Of a stretch of DNA of 64,000 nucleotides, positions 23,897-34,331 are shown in pieces. How positions within the stretch are numbered: position 1 is the first letter of the stretch; every line of letters begins with the position of its first letter. The DNA is taken from assembly GCF_004125265.1 (NCBI RefSeq), contig NZ_RDTE01000003.1:1426001-1490000 (forward strand), given 5' to 3'. The position numbers and the translations under genes were made by a program. The notes beneath the pieces are model-generated. The model had not been told where the DNA came from and did not search any database. It was given only the letters and a program-made list of their open reading frames with translations. This DNA comes from Streptomyces lydicus. GTDB taxonomy: Bacteria > Actinomycetota > Actinomycetes > Streptomycetales > Streptomycetaceae.

Positions 23897-24634
23897 ATGA
23901 CGCTGCAACTTGTTCAGGTGAACTTCAAGGCCCGGGACGACTCGGCGCTCGGCCGGTTCTGGGCGGAGGTGCTCGGCTGGGGGGTTTCCAGCGAAGGGCC
24001 CGGCGTCACCAACCTGGTGCCCGTGGGCATCAACTGGCCGGACCCGTCCGCCGTCTGCATCGATCTCGTCAGCGTCCCGGACCCGGAGACGGTGAAGTAC
24101 CGCGTGCACCTTGAGCTCGCCACCACCTCCGACGCCCATCAGGCGGAGTTGGTCGCACGTCTGAAGGGGCTCGGGGCGACGCCCGCCGATGTGGGCCAGG
24201 GCGACGTGCCGTGGACGGTGCTGGCCGACCCGGAGGGCAACGTGTTCAGCGTCCTGGAGCCCCGGGAGCTCTACCGGGACACCGGGCCGGTGGCCGCCGT
24301 GGTCGTCGAGTGCGCCGACCCGCGGGCCATGGTCCGGTTCTGGGGCGAGGCGATCGACTGGACCGTCCACGAGCTGACCGACGACCGCGCCCTGCTGCGC
24401 TCCGTCAAGGGCGTCGGGCCGTACCTGGAGTTCCGCCGCACGCCCGATGACGAGGTCGTATGGACCCGCATCCATCTCGACCTGATGTCCGACCCCGTCG
24501 AGGATCAGGCGAAGGAGGTCGCCCGGCTCGAAGGCCTGGGCGCGGTACGGGCCGACGTGGGTCAGGGTGAGGTCTCCTGGGTCGTCCTGGCCGACCCTGC
24601 GGGCATCGAGTTCTGCGTCCTCGGCCGGGGCTGA
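23897..24634 (+). CDS. VOC-family (glyoxalase/bleomycin-resistance-like) protein, two domains
   Basis: A 245-residue protein made of two tandem VOC modules (about 1-120 and 130-245). Each has the RFWxEVLGW-type start (GRFWAEVLGWGV, VRFWGEAIDWTV) and a closing LADPEGNVFSVL or LADPAGIEFCVL segment. Many such Streptomyces proteins lack a known activity; binding of a small ligand or metal is likely. ATG at 23897 with AAGG upstream. Confidence 0.85.
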   Translation: MTLQLVQVNFKARDDSALGRFWAEVLGWGVSSEGPGVTNLVPVGINWPDPSAVCIDLVSVPDPETVKYRVHLELATTSDAHQAELVARLKGLGATPADVGQGDVPWTVLADPEGNVFSVLEPRELYRDTGPVAAVVVECADPRAMVRFWGEAIDWTVHELTDDRALLRSVKGVGPYLEFRRTPDDEVVWTRIHLDLMSDPVEDQAKEVARLEGLGAVRADVGQGEVSWVVLADPAGIEFCVLGRG

Positions 24635-24706
24635 CGCGGAACTCCGTCCGCACTCCGTCCGGGCCCTCGTGGCGGTGCGGCTGACCGTGCTGTCGTGCGG
24701 CCGCCG

Positions 24707-26305
<1,599 letters not shown>

Positions 26306-26347
26306 GCGGGGCCTTTCGTCCGGGTGCGGGCCGCCGCCCGGTAGCCG

Positions 26348-26443
26348 GGCGGCGCGGTGACCAGGCGGCGCGGTGGCCAGGCGGCGCAGTTGCCAGGCGG
26401 CGCAGTTGCCAGGCGGCGCAGTTGCCAGGCGGCGCGGCATGGC
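26348..26443. repeat. 16-bp minisatellite, six units
   Basis: Six tandem 16-bp units of GGCGGCGCAGTTGCCA. Units 3-5 (26380-26427) are identical; the flanking ones are diverged. It begins 43 bp upstream of the NCS1 permease start, the same relative place and period as the unrelated array at 6765-6876. Confidence 0.92.
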
Positions 26444-26572
26444 ATCGGTCGTGGCGCCCGGCCGGCGGGTGGACCGCCGTCGGCCGCCGAGGTGTTCGCC
26501 CCCGGGCGCTCGCCGGGCGCTCCGGTACCGCCGCGCCGGAGACGGGGTGCACCGCCCCCTGCCAGCGCCCGT

Positions 26573-27574
26573 TCAGTCGGCGAACGCGGGAAGGATCTCC
26601 GCTCCGTACGCGTCGATGGTGGATTCCTTGGCGTCGTGCATGGCGTAGAGCGCGAACTGGTCGACGCCCAGGGCCTGGAGCTGCCGTAGCTTCTCGATGT
26701 GCGCGGCGGCGGGGCCGAGCAGGCAGAAGCGGTCGATGACCGCGTCCGACACGAAGCCCGCGTCGGGGTTGCCCGACCGGCCGTGGTGGGCGTAGTCGTA
26801 ACCCTCCCGGGACTTGATGTAGGCGGTCAGCTCGTCCGGCACCATGCCGGAGTGCTCGCCGTAGCGGGCGACGAGATCGGCGACGTGGTTGCCGACCATG
26901 CCGCCGAACCAGCGGCACTGATCGCGGGCGTGGTCCAGGTCGTCGCCCACATAGGCCGGTGCGGCGACACAGATGGTGAGGGCGGCGGGGTCACGGCCGG
27001 CGTCCTTCGCGGCGGTCCGTACGGCCTTGATCATCCATTCGGTGAGGAAGGGGTCGGCCAGCTGGAGGATGAAGCCGTCGGCCAGTTCGCCGGCCATGGC
27101 GAGGGCCTTGGGCCCGTAGGCGGCCATCCATACCGGGAGCTTGCCGTCCTTGATCCAGGGAATCTTGATCCGGTGGTCGCCGACGTACGCCTCCCGGCCC
27201 TCGGCCAGATCGCGGATGGTGCCGATCGCCCGGCCGAGCCGGGCCAGGGTGTTGGGCGGCCGTCCGGCCACCCGCATCGCGGAATCGCCGCGGCCGATAC
27301 CGCAGACGGTGCGGTTGCCGTACATCTCGTTGAGGGTGGCGAAGGTGGAGGCGGTGACCTCGGGGGCGCGGGTGGAGGGGTTGGTGACCATCGGGCCGAC
27401 GATCAGCCGCTCGGTGTGTTCCAGGACGCGGCTGTAGAGGACGAACGGTTCCTGCCACAGCACGGTCGAGTCGAAGGTCCAGCCGTAGCGGAAGCCGTTG
27501 CGCTCGGCGCGGCGCATCAGGGACACCACGGCGGAGGAGGGCGGGTCGGCCTGCAGAACAACTCCGAAGTCCAC
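26573..27574 (-). CDS. LLM-class F420-dependent oxidoreductase, TIGR03842-like (copy 1)
   Basis: A 333-residue luciferase-like monooxygenase-fold enzyme. Characteristic segments are DFGVVLQADPP at the start, YGWTFDSTVLWQEPF, GPMVTNPSTR, CGIGRGDSAMRVAG and VWMAAYGPKAL. It probably uses F420 or flavin to oxidise a hydantoin or pyrimidine-related compound. The GTG start follows AAGGAG, which overlaps the stop codon of a degraded dihydropyrimidinase end. A clear paralogue lies at 39327-40409, beside an intact hydA. Confidence 0.88.
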   Translation of the reverse strand: MDFGVVLQADPPSSAVVSLMRRAERNGFRYGWTFDSTVLWQEPFVLYSRVLEHTERLIVGPMVTNPSTRAPEVTASTFATLNEMYGNRTVCGIGRGDSAMRVAGRPPNTLARLGRAIGTIRDLAEGREAYVGDHRIKIPWIKDGKLPVWMAAYGPKALAMAGELADGFILQLADPFLTEWMIKAVRTAAKDAGRDPAALTICVAAPAYVGDDLDHARDQCRWFGGMVGNHVADLVARYGEHSGMVPDELTAYIKSREGYDYAHHGRSGNPDAGFVSDAVIDRFCLLGPAAAHIEKLRQLQALGVDQFALYAMHDAKESTIDAYGAEILPAFAD

Positions 27575-27585
27575 GGCGGCGCTCC

Positions 27586-27645
27586 TTAGATGAGGTACTG
27601 GCAGGTGCCACGCGGGAGGTACCGGCCGTGGCCCGCCGGTACTCA
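27586..27645 (-). pseudogene. 3' remnant of a dihydropyrimidinase gene
   Basis: The minus strand encodes GHGRYLPRGTCQYLI and a stop, matching the last residues of the intact dihydropyrimidinase at 40431 (GHGQYIPRGTCQYLI). Similarity then fades within about 15 bp through small deletions. Nothing else of the gene remains before the HD-protein gene; 27646-27794 shows no other feature. Confidence 0.8.
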
Positions 27646-27794
27646 CCTGGTGGGCGCTCATCGCTGAGCGGCGCAGGCACCCGACGTCCGCGGCCACTGC
27701 ACCATAGGTCAAACGGACAGCCGGCGCTCCGCAACATGCCGGGGACCGCGCCGGTGCCTTGGACCTCTCTCCACCAGGCAGGTTCGGATTGTCC

Positions 27795-28451
27795 TCAGGC
27801 GCCGGGATCGGCGCGGGGGACCCAGCCGTTGGCTGCTCCGGTGTGGATCAGGTCCTGTGCGTAGTGCCAGAGGTCCGCGGAGGCATCCTTGATCACGGAC
27901 TTGCGGGTGAGCACGTCCTGTTCGGTGACGCCCGGAGTACGCCAAGTCCCCCCGCGGTTGCCGTAGTTGAGGAGGAGGGGCTGGAGCCGGTCCATGGCCT
28001 TGGCGAAGCGCGCCTCGGGGGTGACGCGTTCCTCGAACTCGTCCCACAGGGACCGGAAATGGTCCCGTTGGTCGGCGGGCAGGAGGGCGAAGAGCTTGTC
28101 CGCCGCCTGTTGTTCCCGCGCTTCCTGGTCGGCGGCGGCTGCCGTGTCGTACAGGAAGGTGTCTCCGGCGTAGATTTCGACCAGGTCGTGCAGGACGACG
28201 AGGGCGAGGACCTTGCTCGTGTCGACGGGCTCGTCCGCGTATTCGGCGAGTACCAAGGTCATCAGAGCGAGGTGCCAGGAGTGCTCGGCGTCGTTCTCCT
28301 TGCGGTCCGCGGCCAGCAGCGGGCTCTGCCGGAAGACGTCCTTGAGCCGGTCCACCTCGATGATGAACTCGATCTGACGGCGGAGTCTGTCGGGGGTGCC
28401 GTCGGGCTGCTGGACCGATGCGGCGAGCAGGGGGGCGTCGTCGTGGGGCAT
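27795..28451 (-). CDS. HD-domain phosphohydrolase (YfbR/HDDC2-like)
   Basis: A 218-residue HD-superfamily enzyme. Metal-binding residues are seen in NDAEHSWHLAL and LVVLHDLVEIYAGDTF, as in YfbR/HDDC2 5'-nucleotidases that dephosphorylate nucleoside monophosphates. It is the last gene of the nine-gene minus-strand operon. With a GTP cyclohydrolase II and a nucleoside hydrolase in the same operon, it may remove the ribosyl phosphate from a pyrimidine intermediate. ATG chosen because AAGGAG lies 6 nt upstream. Confidence 0.85.
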   Translation of the reverse strand: MPHDDAPLLAASVQQPDGTPDRLRRQIEFIIEVDRLKDVFRQSPLLAADRKENDAEHSWHLALMTLVLAEYADEPVDTSKVLALVVLHDLVEIYAGDTFLYDTAAAADQEAREQQAADKLFALLPADQRDHFRSLWDEFEERVTPEARFAKAMDRLQPLLLNYGNRGGTWRTPGVTEQDVLTRKSVIKDASADLWHYAQDLIHTGAANGWVPRADPGA

Positions 28452-28495
28452 GGCGGGCTCCTTGAAGGGGTTCATGTGTGCGCTGCGGGCACTGC

Positions 28496-29968
28496 TCAGA
28501 GGTGGAGATATTGCAGAAGGACACTGGCCGTGAGGACCAGCGTCGTCACCCACAGGGCGGGATGCGGTCGTCGGCGGCCGAGTACGCTCGCGGCCGTGGT
28601 CACCAGGAAGGCCGCGGCCATGGCCTGGTCGATCGCCAGGGTGACGATCGTGACGCCCACGGCGGTCACTGTGACGGCCAGGCCCAAGCGGTCCACTCCG
28701 CCCAAGCGGTCCGCTGAACCCGAGCGATCCGCTCCACCCGAGCGATCCACTCCCCCCGAGCGGGGCGCGGTGAGCATCTTGACCGCCACGAAGACCAGGG
28801 CACCGGTGGTGGCCTCGACGGGGACGTGGGCCAGCAGCGGCCCCAGGAACAGGCAGGAGAACAGCAGCAGTCCGGTGACGATCGACGCGATCCCGGTGCG
28901 GGCGCCGGCGCGGATACCGACCGCGCTCTCCACGAAGGCCACAAAACTGGAGGATCCAGCTGCGGATCCGGCGACGGTGGCGCCGGCGTCGACGAGGAGT
29001 GCCTGACGCATTCCGGGCACCTGTCCGTCGCCGTCCAGCAGGGGGGTGCGCGCCGACAGGCCCACCACTTTCGCGATGCTGCCGAAGAAGTCGAGGGCGA
29101 ACAGCACGAGGATGATGCTCCACGCTCTCGGGTCGGAGAGGACGGTGAGGTCGAAGCGGAGCAGCGCGGCCCCGCTGTCGTGGACACCGCCGTGGACCGC
29201 CTCGGTGCTGATGCCCGTGAACGCGCAGTACAGCGCGGCGGCCGCGATGCCGCCGAGGACCGCCGCGGCACGGGCCCCCAGGGCGTCCAGGGCCAGGGCG
29301 ACGGCAAGGCCGGTGTAGAGGGCGATGGCGGGTGGCCCCGTCCAGTCGCCCAGGCCGGACAGCCGCCCGTCGGACGTGGTGACGAGGTGGGCGATCTGCA
29401 GGCCGATGAGGCCGATGAACGCGCCGACCGCGGCGGCGAGCGCCGAACGCATCTGCGGGGGGATGGCGTTGATCACGGCCTCGCGCAGCCGCAGCAGGGA
29501 CACCGCGAGCATCGCGATGCCGGACCAGAACACCATGCCCAGTGCCTCGGGCCATGTGTAGGAGAGGGTGCCGACCACGGAGAAGGCGATCATCGCGTTC
29601 ATCTCCATGCCGGGCGCCACGGCGAAGGGGAGCCGCGCCCACAGTCCCATGACCATGGTGGCGAGGCCGCCGACCGCTGCCGTCGCGAAGAAGGCGGCGG
29701 CGTGGGGGATGCCTCCCTGGCTGAGGACGGCCGGGTTGACGACCACGATGTAGGAGAGTGCCAGGAACGTCGACAACCCGGCGAAGATCTCGCGGCGCCA
29801 GGTGGAACCCCTCGCGCTCAGGCGGAAGTACCGGTCGACCGCTCCGTGGCCGGACTCGGGGTGGGCAGCGACCGGCTTCGGTCTGAGCCCCGGGCGGTCA
29901 GGCGGGGTCACGTCGTGGTCCGCGTGGCGGAAAGGCGGGGGTGACGGGGCTGATGGTGTCTCCGACAT
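28496..29968 (-). CDS. NCS2/AzgA-family nucleobase permease
   Basis: A 490-residue multi-pass transporter of the AzgA-like NCS2 group, with FLALSYIVVVNPAVLS and LPFAVAPGMEMNAMIAFSVV near the N-terminus and FALDFFGSIAKVVGLS later. Relatives move adenine, guanine or hypoxanthine with protons. It probably imports a purine or exports a related product. A hexapeptide-repeat loop (GGVDRS type) interrupts the region before the last helices. It overlaps the preceding gene by 71 nt if the ATG at 29968 is used; a GTG at 29909 is an alternative. Confidence 0.88.
   Translation of the reverse strand: MSETPSAPSPPPFRHADHDVTPPDRPGLRPKPVAAHPESGHGAVDRYFRLSARGSTWRREIFAGLSTFLALSYIVVVNPAVLSQGGIPHAAAFFATAAVGGLATMVMGLWARLPFAVAPGMEMNAMIAFSVVGTLSYTWPEALGMVFWSGIAMLAVSLLRLREAVINAIPPQMRSALAAAVGAFIGLIGLQIAHLVTTSDGRLSGLGDWTGPPAIALYTGLAVALALDALGARAAAVLGGIAAAALYCAFTGISTEAVHGGVHDSGAALLRFDLTVLSDPRAWSIILVLFALDFFGSIAKVVGLSARTPLLDGDGQVPGMRQALLVDAGATVAGSAAGSSSFVAFVESAVGIRAGARTGIASIVTGLLLFSCLFLGPLLAHVPVEATTGALVFVAVKMLTAPRSGGVDRSGGADRSGSADRLGGVDRLGLAVTVTAVGVTIVTLAIDQAMAAAFLVTTAASVLGRRRPHPALWVTTLVLTASVLLQYLHL
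28688..28759. repeat. Four 18-bp in-frame tandem repeats in NCS2 permease
   Basis: Four 18-bp units of the form GCG(G/A)TCCxCTxxxCCCxA encode GG(V/A)DR(S/L) hexapeptides in a loop of the permease. Confidence 0.85.
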
Positions 29969-30713
29969 CGCCCAGCAGTACCCGGTCGGGTGCGTCCGGT
30001 TCCACGGCATAGAACTTTCCGTTCAGTGCCCCGGACACATGACCGACGTGCAGGGTCAACGACACCTCCAGCTGTTCGGCGTACCTCGCCAGGGCGAGTG
30101 CGCCTTGCCGGGTGGAGTGGCAGGTGAAGATCTCGATGTCGGCTCCCGGCCGGTGTGTCAGCTGCAGCATCGCCATGAGGGTCACTCCGCTGGCCACGAC
30201 ACCGTCGACGATGACCAGCCGGTCCGCCTGCGAGGGCAGCCATTCGTCCACACCGACGAGCAGTCCCCCGGCCACCGGCATCCGCTTGGCCTGGGGTGTC
30301 CAGCCCCGCTGCCGGGGCAGGACACCGAGGCGCTCGGCCAGGATGCGCCCCTCGCGCTCCGGTGCGATGACCGTCGTTCCCGGTGCGGACACGCTGTGCC
30401 GCGCCTGGACGGGAAGCATGCCGTAGATGTCGAGCAGCGCCTGCAGGTAGCGGCTGCGGTCGGCCTCCCGCTGTTCGGGGAGGTTGGCGACCTCGGTGAC
30501 GGTGGACATCCGCTCGCGCACCGCAGGAACGCCGGCGGACGCGACACGTATGTTCTCCGGCAGCGCGCCGGGGGCGTGCAGCGACTCCAGCAGTTGGGGG
30601 TCGAAGTGGACCAGGTGGCTGAAGTATGTGTCGTGTTCCTTCTCGAACTCGTCCACCGTCTGCCGGGTCCGTGGGGGGAGCCCGGTCCTGTCGAGTAAGC
30701 GGGCAGCGTTCAT
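29898..30713 (-). CDS. Phosphoribosyltransferase-like protein
   Basis: A 271-residue protein. Residues about 165-180 hold RLVIVDGVVASGVTLMAML, which matches the PRPP-binding loop of type I phosphoribosyltransferases where uracil phosphoribosyltransferase has a hydrophobic-D-P/G-hydrophobic-A-(S/T)-G motif. Other conserved blocks are not obvious, so activity is uncertain. It could link a base to PRPP or act in reverse. Its start overlaps the MFS stop by 4 nt and its end overlaps the NCS2 gene, so it is translated within the operon. Confidence 0.65.
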   Translation of the reverse strand: MNAARLLDRTGLPPRTRQTVDEFEKEHDTYFSHLVHFDPQLLESLHAPGALPENIRVASAGVPAVRERMSTVTEVANLPEQREADRSRYLQALLDIYGMLPVQARHSVSAPGTTVIAPEREGRILAERLGVLPRQRGWTPQAKRMPVAGGLLVGVDEWLPSQADRLVIVDGVVASGVTLMAMLQLTHRPGADIEIFTCHSTRQGALALARYAEQLEVSLTLHVGHVSGALNGKFYAVEPDAPDRVLLGDVGDTISPVTPAFPPRGPRRDPA

Positions 30714-32134
30714 CGGTGACCTCCGGTCCTGTGCTGTGAGGGCTGGTCTTGTCGGGAGGCCGGGGCGGGTTGCCGGCCCGTACGGGTGAGGAGGAACAGC
30801 GCCGACGGTGCGGCCGCCGCGGCGATGACCGCGGTGACGCAGAACGTCCGGACGAAGTCGGGGGTCGCCGGCCGCTCTCCGTGGATCAGGACCAGCAGCG
30901 CCAGGCCGATGGAGCCGCCGATGTACTGGGCCGTTGTCACCAGGGCGCTCCCGGTCGCGTTGCTCGCCTGTGGGAGATCACGGGTCCCGGTGATGAACAT
31001 TCCGGTGAACGCCATCCCCTGCCCCAGGCCGCTGAGCAGCAGTCCCGGCAGGATGCCCGGCAGGTAGCCGCCCTCGGCGCCGACGGCCAGGGCGAGCACC
31101 AGAAGGCCGGCCGCACCGGTGAGGAACGCTGTGGACAGCAGCCGCCTCAACGACAGTCGGCCGGCCAGGCGGCCGGCCACCGTGTTCCCCACGGTGATGG
31201 CGCCGGCCAGCGGAAGGAAGGCCATGCCCGCGGCGAACGCGCTGTAGTCCCGTACGTCCTGGAGGTAGAGGGTGACGAGGTAGAACTCGGCTCCGAAGCT
31301 CGCCATGTACAACGCCGCCGCCAGGCAGGCCACTTGAAGGGTCCGCACGCGCAACAGGGCGCGGGGCACCAGCGGCCTGCGCCGTCGCTGGCTGAGGGCG
31401 AGGAGCGCTCCGGCCGGGATCGTCACCGCCAGCGCGGCGGCGACGACGGGGAGGGAGGGCCGGGCGCGGGAGAGTTCGGTAAAGGCGAGGACAAGGGCCA
31501 CGACCGCGGCACACGCCGAGAACGTGGCCGCCGTGGCGATGGGAGCCCGGGCTCCGGCCGTGGTGGAGCGGACCGCGTTCCCGGCGGCGAGCAGACAGAC
31601 CGCCACGATGGGGAGGTTGATCCAGAAGATCCACTGCCAGGAGGCCACCGCGAGGATGCCCCCGCCCGCCGTGACACCGAGGGCGAGCCCGACCGCCCCC
31701 GTGGTGCCCCATACGCTCACGGCCCGGTCGCGCTCCGGGCCCGCCGGGTAGGCGGAGCTGAGCAGGCCCAGCGTCGCGGGCACCAGCAGGGCCGCCGCCA
31801 CGCCCTGTCCGACCCGGGCGGCGATCAGCACCGCGGCGGACGGCGCGAGGGCGGCCCCGATCGAAGAGACGGCGAAGAGCAGCTGGGCGGTGAGGTACAC
31901 CCGGCCGGCGCCGAAGACGTCCGCCAGCTGCCCGCCCAGCAGCAGGAACCCGGCGAAGAAGATCGCGTACGCGCTCACGATCCACTGCAGCGCGACCGCG
32001 GAGAAATGGAGGCTCGCCCCGATGTCGGGCAGCGCGACATAGATGATGGAGAAGTCGAGCGCCACCAGCAGCTGCGCCCCGGCCAGTGCCGTCAGTAAGC
32101 GGGCACCCGGTGTCGGGAGGGGGGAAACGGGCAC
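30710..32134 (-). CDS. MFS drug/metabolite exporter (DHA2 type)
   Basis: A 474-residue major-facilitator protein with 12-14 helices. It starts LLVALDFSIIYVALPDIGASL (motif of DHA2 exporters), followed by QWIVSAYAIFFAGFLLLGGQLADVFG and the SWQWIFWINLPI segment. Probably a proton-driven exporter; in this operon it could pump out and give resistance to the pathway product. GTG start. Confidence 0.92.
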   Translation of the reverse strand: MPVSPLPTPGARLLTALAGAQLLVALDFSIIYVALPDIGASLHFSAVALQWIVSAYAIFFAGFLLLGGQLADVFGAGRVYLTAQLLFAVSSIGAALAPSAAVLIAARVGQGVAAALLVPATLGLLSSAYPAGPERDRAVSVWGTTGAVGLALGVTAGGGILAVASWQWIFWINLPIVAVCLLAAGNAVRSTTAGARAPIATAATFSACAAVVALVLAFTELSRARPSLPVVAAALAVTIPAGALLALSQRRRRPLVPRALLRVRTLQVACLAAALYMASFGAEFYLVTLYLQDVRDYSAFAAGMAFLPLAGAITVGNTVAGRLAGRLSLRRLLSTAFLTGAAGLLVLALAVGAEGGYLPGILPGLLLSGLGQGMAFTGMFITGTRDLPQASNATGSALVTTAQYIGGSIGLALLVLIHGERPATPDFVRTFCVTAVIAAAAAPSALFLLTRTGRQPAPASRQDQPSQHRTGGHR

Positions 32135-32170
32135 GGTCGGTCAGCCTCCGTAGGTCAGCCGGTGAGCCGG

Positions 32171-33103
32171 TCAGCCCAGGGCGGTGAGCGCCGCGATGAA
32201 CACATCCCAGAACCGTTCGGTGTCCAGCCGCGTCGCCACCCGGGCGTTGGCGGTCCTGCCGGTGACACCGTAGAGGTCGATCACGGTCGCGCCGCGGGTG
32301 AACTCCCCGTGCAGTTCGATCGAGACGGGGGCCTCGACGCATTCCACGAGGCTCGCGTCGAGCACCCGGGCGATGGCGACGGGGTCGTGGAGCGGCGCGT
32401 CGGGCAGATCCCAGATCTGGTCGTAGGTGCTGGAGCGGAAGGCGAGGAGGGCTGCGGACGCCTTGCCGATGTGCGTGCCCACGTCGGTGATCCGCTGCAG
32501 CACCTCGCGGGTGACCGGCGCCTGATGCGTGACATTGAGGCCGCAGTACGTCAGGGGGATGCCGCTGGCGAGTACTTCGTGGGCGGCCTCGGGGTCGACC
32601 AGGATGTTGTACTCCGAGTAGGGCAGGGTGTTGCCGCGGTGCGTGGCCCCGCCCATGCACACGATTTCCTTGATCTTCTCCCTGTCCCGGGGGTGGCGGG
32701 CGAGGAGTCCCGCGATGTTCGTCTGGGGTCCGGTGACCACCAGGGTGAGGGGTTCGGGGCTGTCGGCCAGCAGGTGGTGGATGAGGTCCACGGCATGTGC
32801 GGAGTGGAGCGGCACCTCAGGTTCCGGGAAGTCCCAGCCGTCCAGGCCGGTTTCGCCGTGCACGTCGTCGCCGATCAGCAGCCTGCCGGTCAGCGGCTTG
32901 AGGTATCCGGCGGCGACGGGTACGTCGAAGGCTTTGGCCAGGGAGCACATGCGCCGTGCGTTCAGGGCGGTCTTCTCCACGGTCTGGTTGCCCGCGCTGG
33001 TGGTGACCGCCCTGAGGTCCACGCGGGGGTCGCCGACGGCGAGCAGGATGGCCATCGCGTCGTCGTGGCCGGGGTCGCAGTCCAGGATGATGGGGGTGGG
33101 CAT
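32171..33103 (-). CDS. Inosine-uridine-preferring nucleoside hydrolase
   Basis: A 310-residue nucleoside hydrolase. The Ca2+-binding N-terminus ILDCDPGHDDAMAI is intact, with further family segments VTTSAGNQTVEKT, VVTGPQTNIA, CMGGA and the C-terminal HDPVAIA. It hydrolyses the N-glycosidic bond of ribonucleosides. In this operon it could remove ribose from a pathway intermediate after dephosphorylation. ATG with GGAG 6 nt upstream. Confidence 0.94.
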   Translation of the reverse strand: MPTPIILDCDPGHDDAMAILLAVGDPRVDLRAVTTSAGNQTVEKTALNARRMCSLAKAFDVPVAAGYLKPLTGRLLIGDDVHGETGLDGWDFPEPEVPLHSAHAVDLIHHLLADSPEPLTLVVTGPQTNIAGLLARHPRDREKIKEIVCMGGATHRGNTLPYSEYNILVDPEAAHEVLASGIPLTYCGLNVTHQAPVTREVLQRITDVGTHIGKASAALLAFRSSTYDQIWDLPDAPLHDPVAIARVLDASLVECVEAPVSIELHGEFTRGATVIDLYGVTGRTANARVATRLDTERFWDVFIAALTALG

Positions 33104-33147
33104 GGGGATCTCCAGGTGTGCGGTCGGGGGCCTGCGGCGGATCGGCG

Positions 33148-33200
33148 GTGGTGCTTCGGGAGTGGTGCTTCGGGGTGGTGCTCGGGGGTGGTGCTCGGGG
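33148..33200. repeat. Four 13-bp tandem repeats between glycosyltransferase and nucleoside hydrolase
   Basis: Four units of GTGGTGCTTCGGG or GTGGTGCTCGGGG, with one extra base between units 1 and 2, fill half of the 118-bp spacer. They may fold into weak hairpins. Confidence 0.8.
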
Positions 33201-33221
33201 GCGGCGGCGGCGCCCGCCTCG

Positions 33222-34325
33222 TTATGCCGTGTCGGCGAGGGTCCGGTAGAAGGCCAGGTGGCGCCGGCCGGCGGTCGCGAAGCCCTCACGGAGGCGCCTG
33301 GCCAGGGCGCGGTCGCCGGCCGTCGGCACGACCGGCGGCTGCCGCACGGCCTCTCGGAGTGCGCCGGTCAGAGCGTGGAGGTCGCCTGCGGGGACGAGGG
33401 AGGCGGCCGAGTAGCCGCCGAGCAGCACCGGCAGGTTCCCGGAGTCGCTGGCGACGATGCGGCGTCCGCAGATGACGGCCTGTGCGACGGAGAGCGAGAA
33501 GGGCTCTCCGTGCGCGCCCCGGTCGATGGTCGGATGGATGATGATGTCGCTCGCGCGGATCGCGGCCCAGCTCTGCTGCGGACGGTAGTGGGTGAAATGC
33601 ACGCGCCCCTTCTCCTGCCAGGCGCCGGCCCGTTCCAGAAGGGACTCGGGGATGCCGGGCGGCCAGATGAGGTGTTGGGTTCCCGCGTGGACGAAGTGCA
33701 GATCGGCGCCTTCGTCCAGCAGGGTCAAGGACGCCTCCAGGCTCAGGTGGGAGCCCTTCCAGCGGGTCATCCTGCTGGGTTGCAGCACGGTGGTGCCGCC
33801 CGCCGCGGGCAGCCGGAAGGGGGCTTCCTCCAGTGGCAGGGCAAGGGCGAGGACGGTGACCTCGGCATCGGGCAGCCTGCGCCTGACCTCGTCGGCGACG
33901 AAGGCGGAGTGCGCGACCAGGCGCCCGGGAAGAGTGGCGAGGAACGTCCACTGTTCGGGCCGCTCGTCGATGTTGTGCAGGTCGAGGACGAGACGGCCGC
34001 GCCACCGGCGCTCCCGCAGCCGCTCCACGACGGCGGTCACGACCTCGGGTTTGTGCCACTGCGGGTTGTGCCAGTGCACGACGTCGGCGTCCAGACACCG
34101 TGCGGTGAGTGCGCAGATTGCGCTGATCGCGGTGGCTCGGCCGGGGACGAAGGGCTCGCCGATGTCGAGGACCGGGTCGTAGTCGCAGCCGGGTGAGTCC
34201 GGTGTGCCCACGACGGCATGGACCTCGCACGCCAGGGCGCCGAGCTGGCCGACGACTGCGCTCAGATGGCTCTCTACCCCACCGGTGACCGGCAGTCCGG
34301 TCCAGTGGACATGGACGATACGCAC
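33222..34325 (-). CDS. Glycosyltransferase, GT4-like
   Basis: A 367-residue GT-B fold protein. It starts MRIVHVHWTGLPVTGGVESH, the glycine-rich N-terminal motif of GT4 enzymes. The C-terminal donor domain has VLQPSRMTRWKGSHLSLEA and a final GEPFSLSVAQAVICGRRIVASDSG, where the usual E-x7-E motif has Glu then Gln/Ala. It probably transfers a sugar from a nucleotide donor. In this operon it may glycosylate the pathway product; the donor is unknown. GTG start. Confidence 0.85.
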   Translation of the reverse strand: MRIVHVHWTGLPVTGGVESHLSAVVGQLGALACEVHAVVGTPDSPGCDYDPVLDIGEPFVPGRATAISAICALTARCLDADVVHWHNPQWHKPEVVTAVVERLRERRWRGRLVLDLHNIDERPEQWTFLATLPGRLVAHSAFVADEVRRRLPDAEVTVLALALPLEEAPFRLPAAGGTTVLQPSRMTRWKGSHLSLEASLTLLDEGADLHFVHAGTQHLIWPPGIPESLLERAGAWQEKGRVHFTHYRPQQSWAAIRASDIIIHPTIDRGAHGEPFSLSVAQAVICGRRIVASDSGNLPVLLGGYSAASLVPAGDLHALTGALREAVRQPPVVPTAGDRALARRLREGFATAGRRHLAFYRTLADTA

Positions 34326-34331
34326 CGCTCG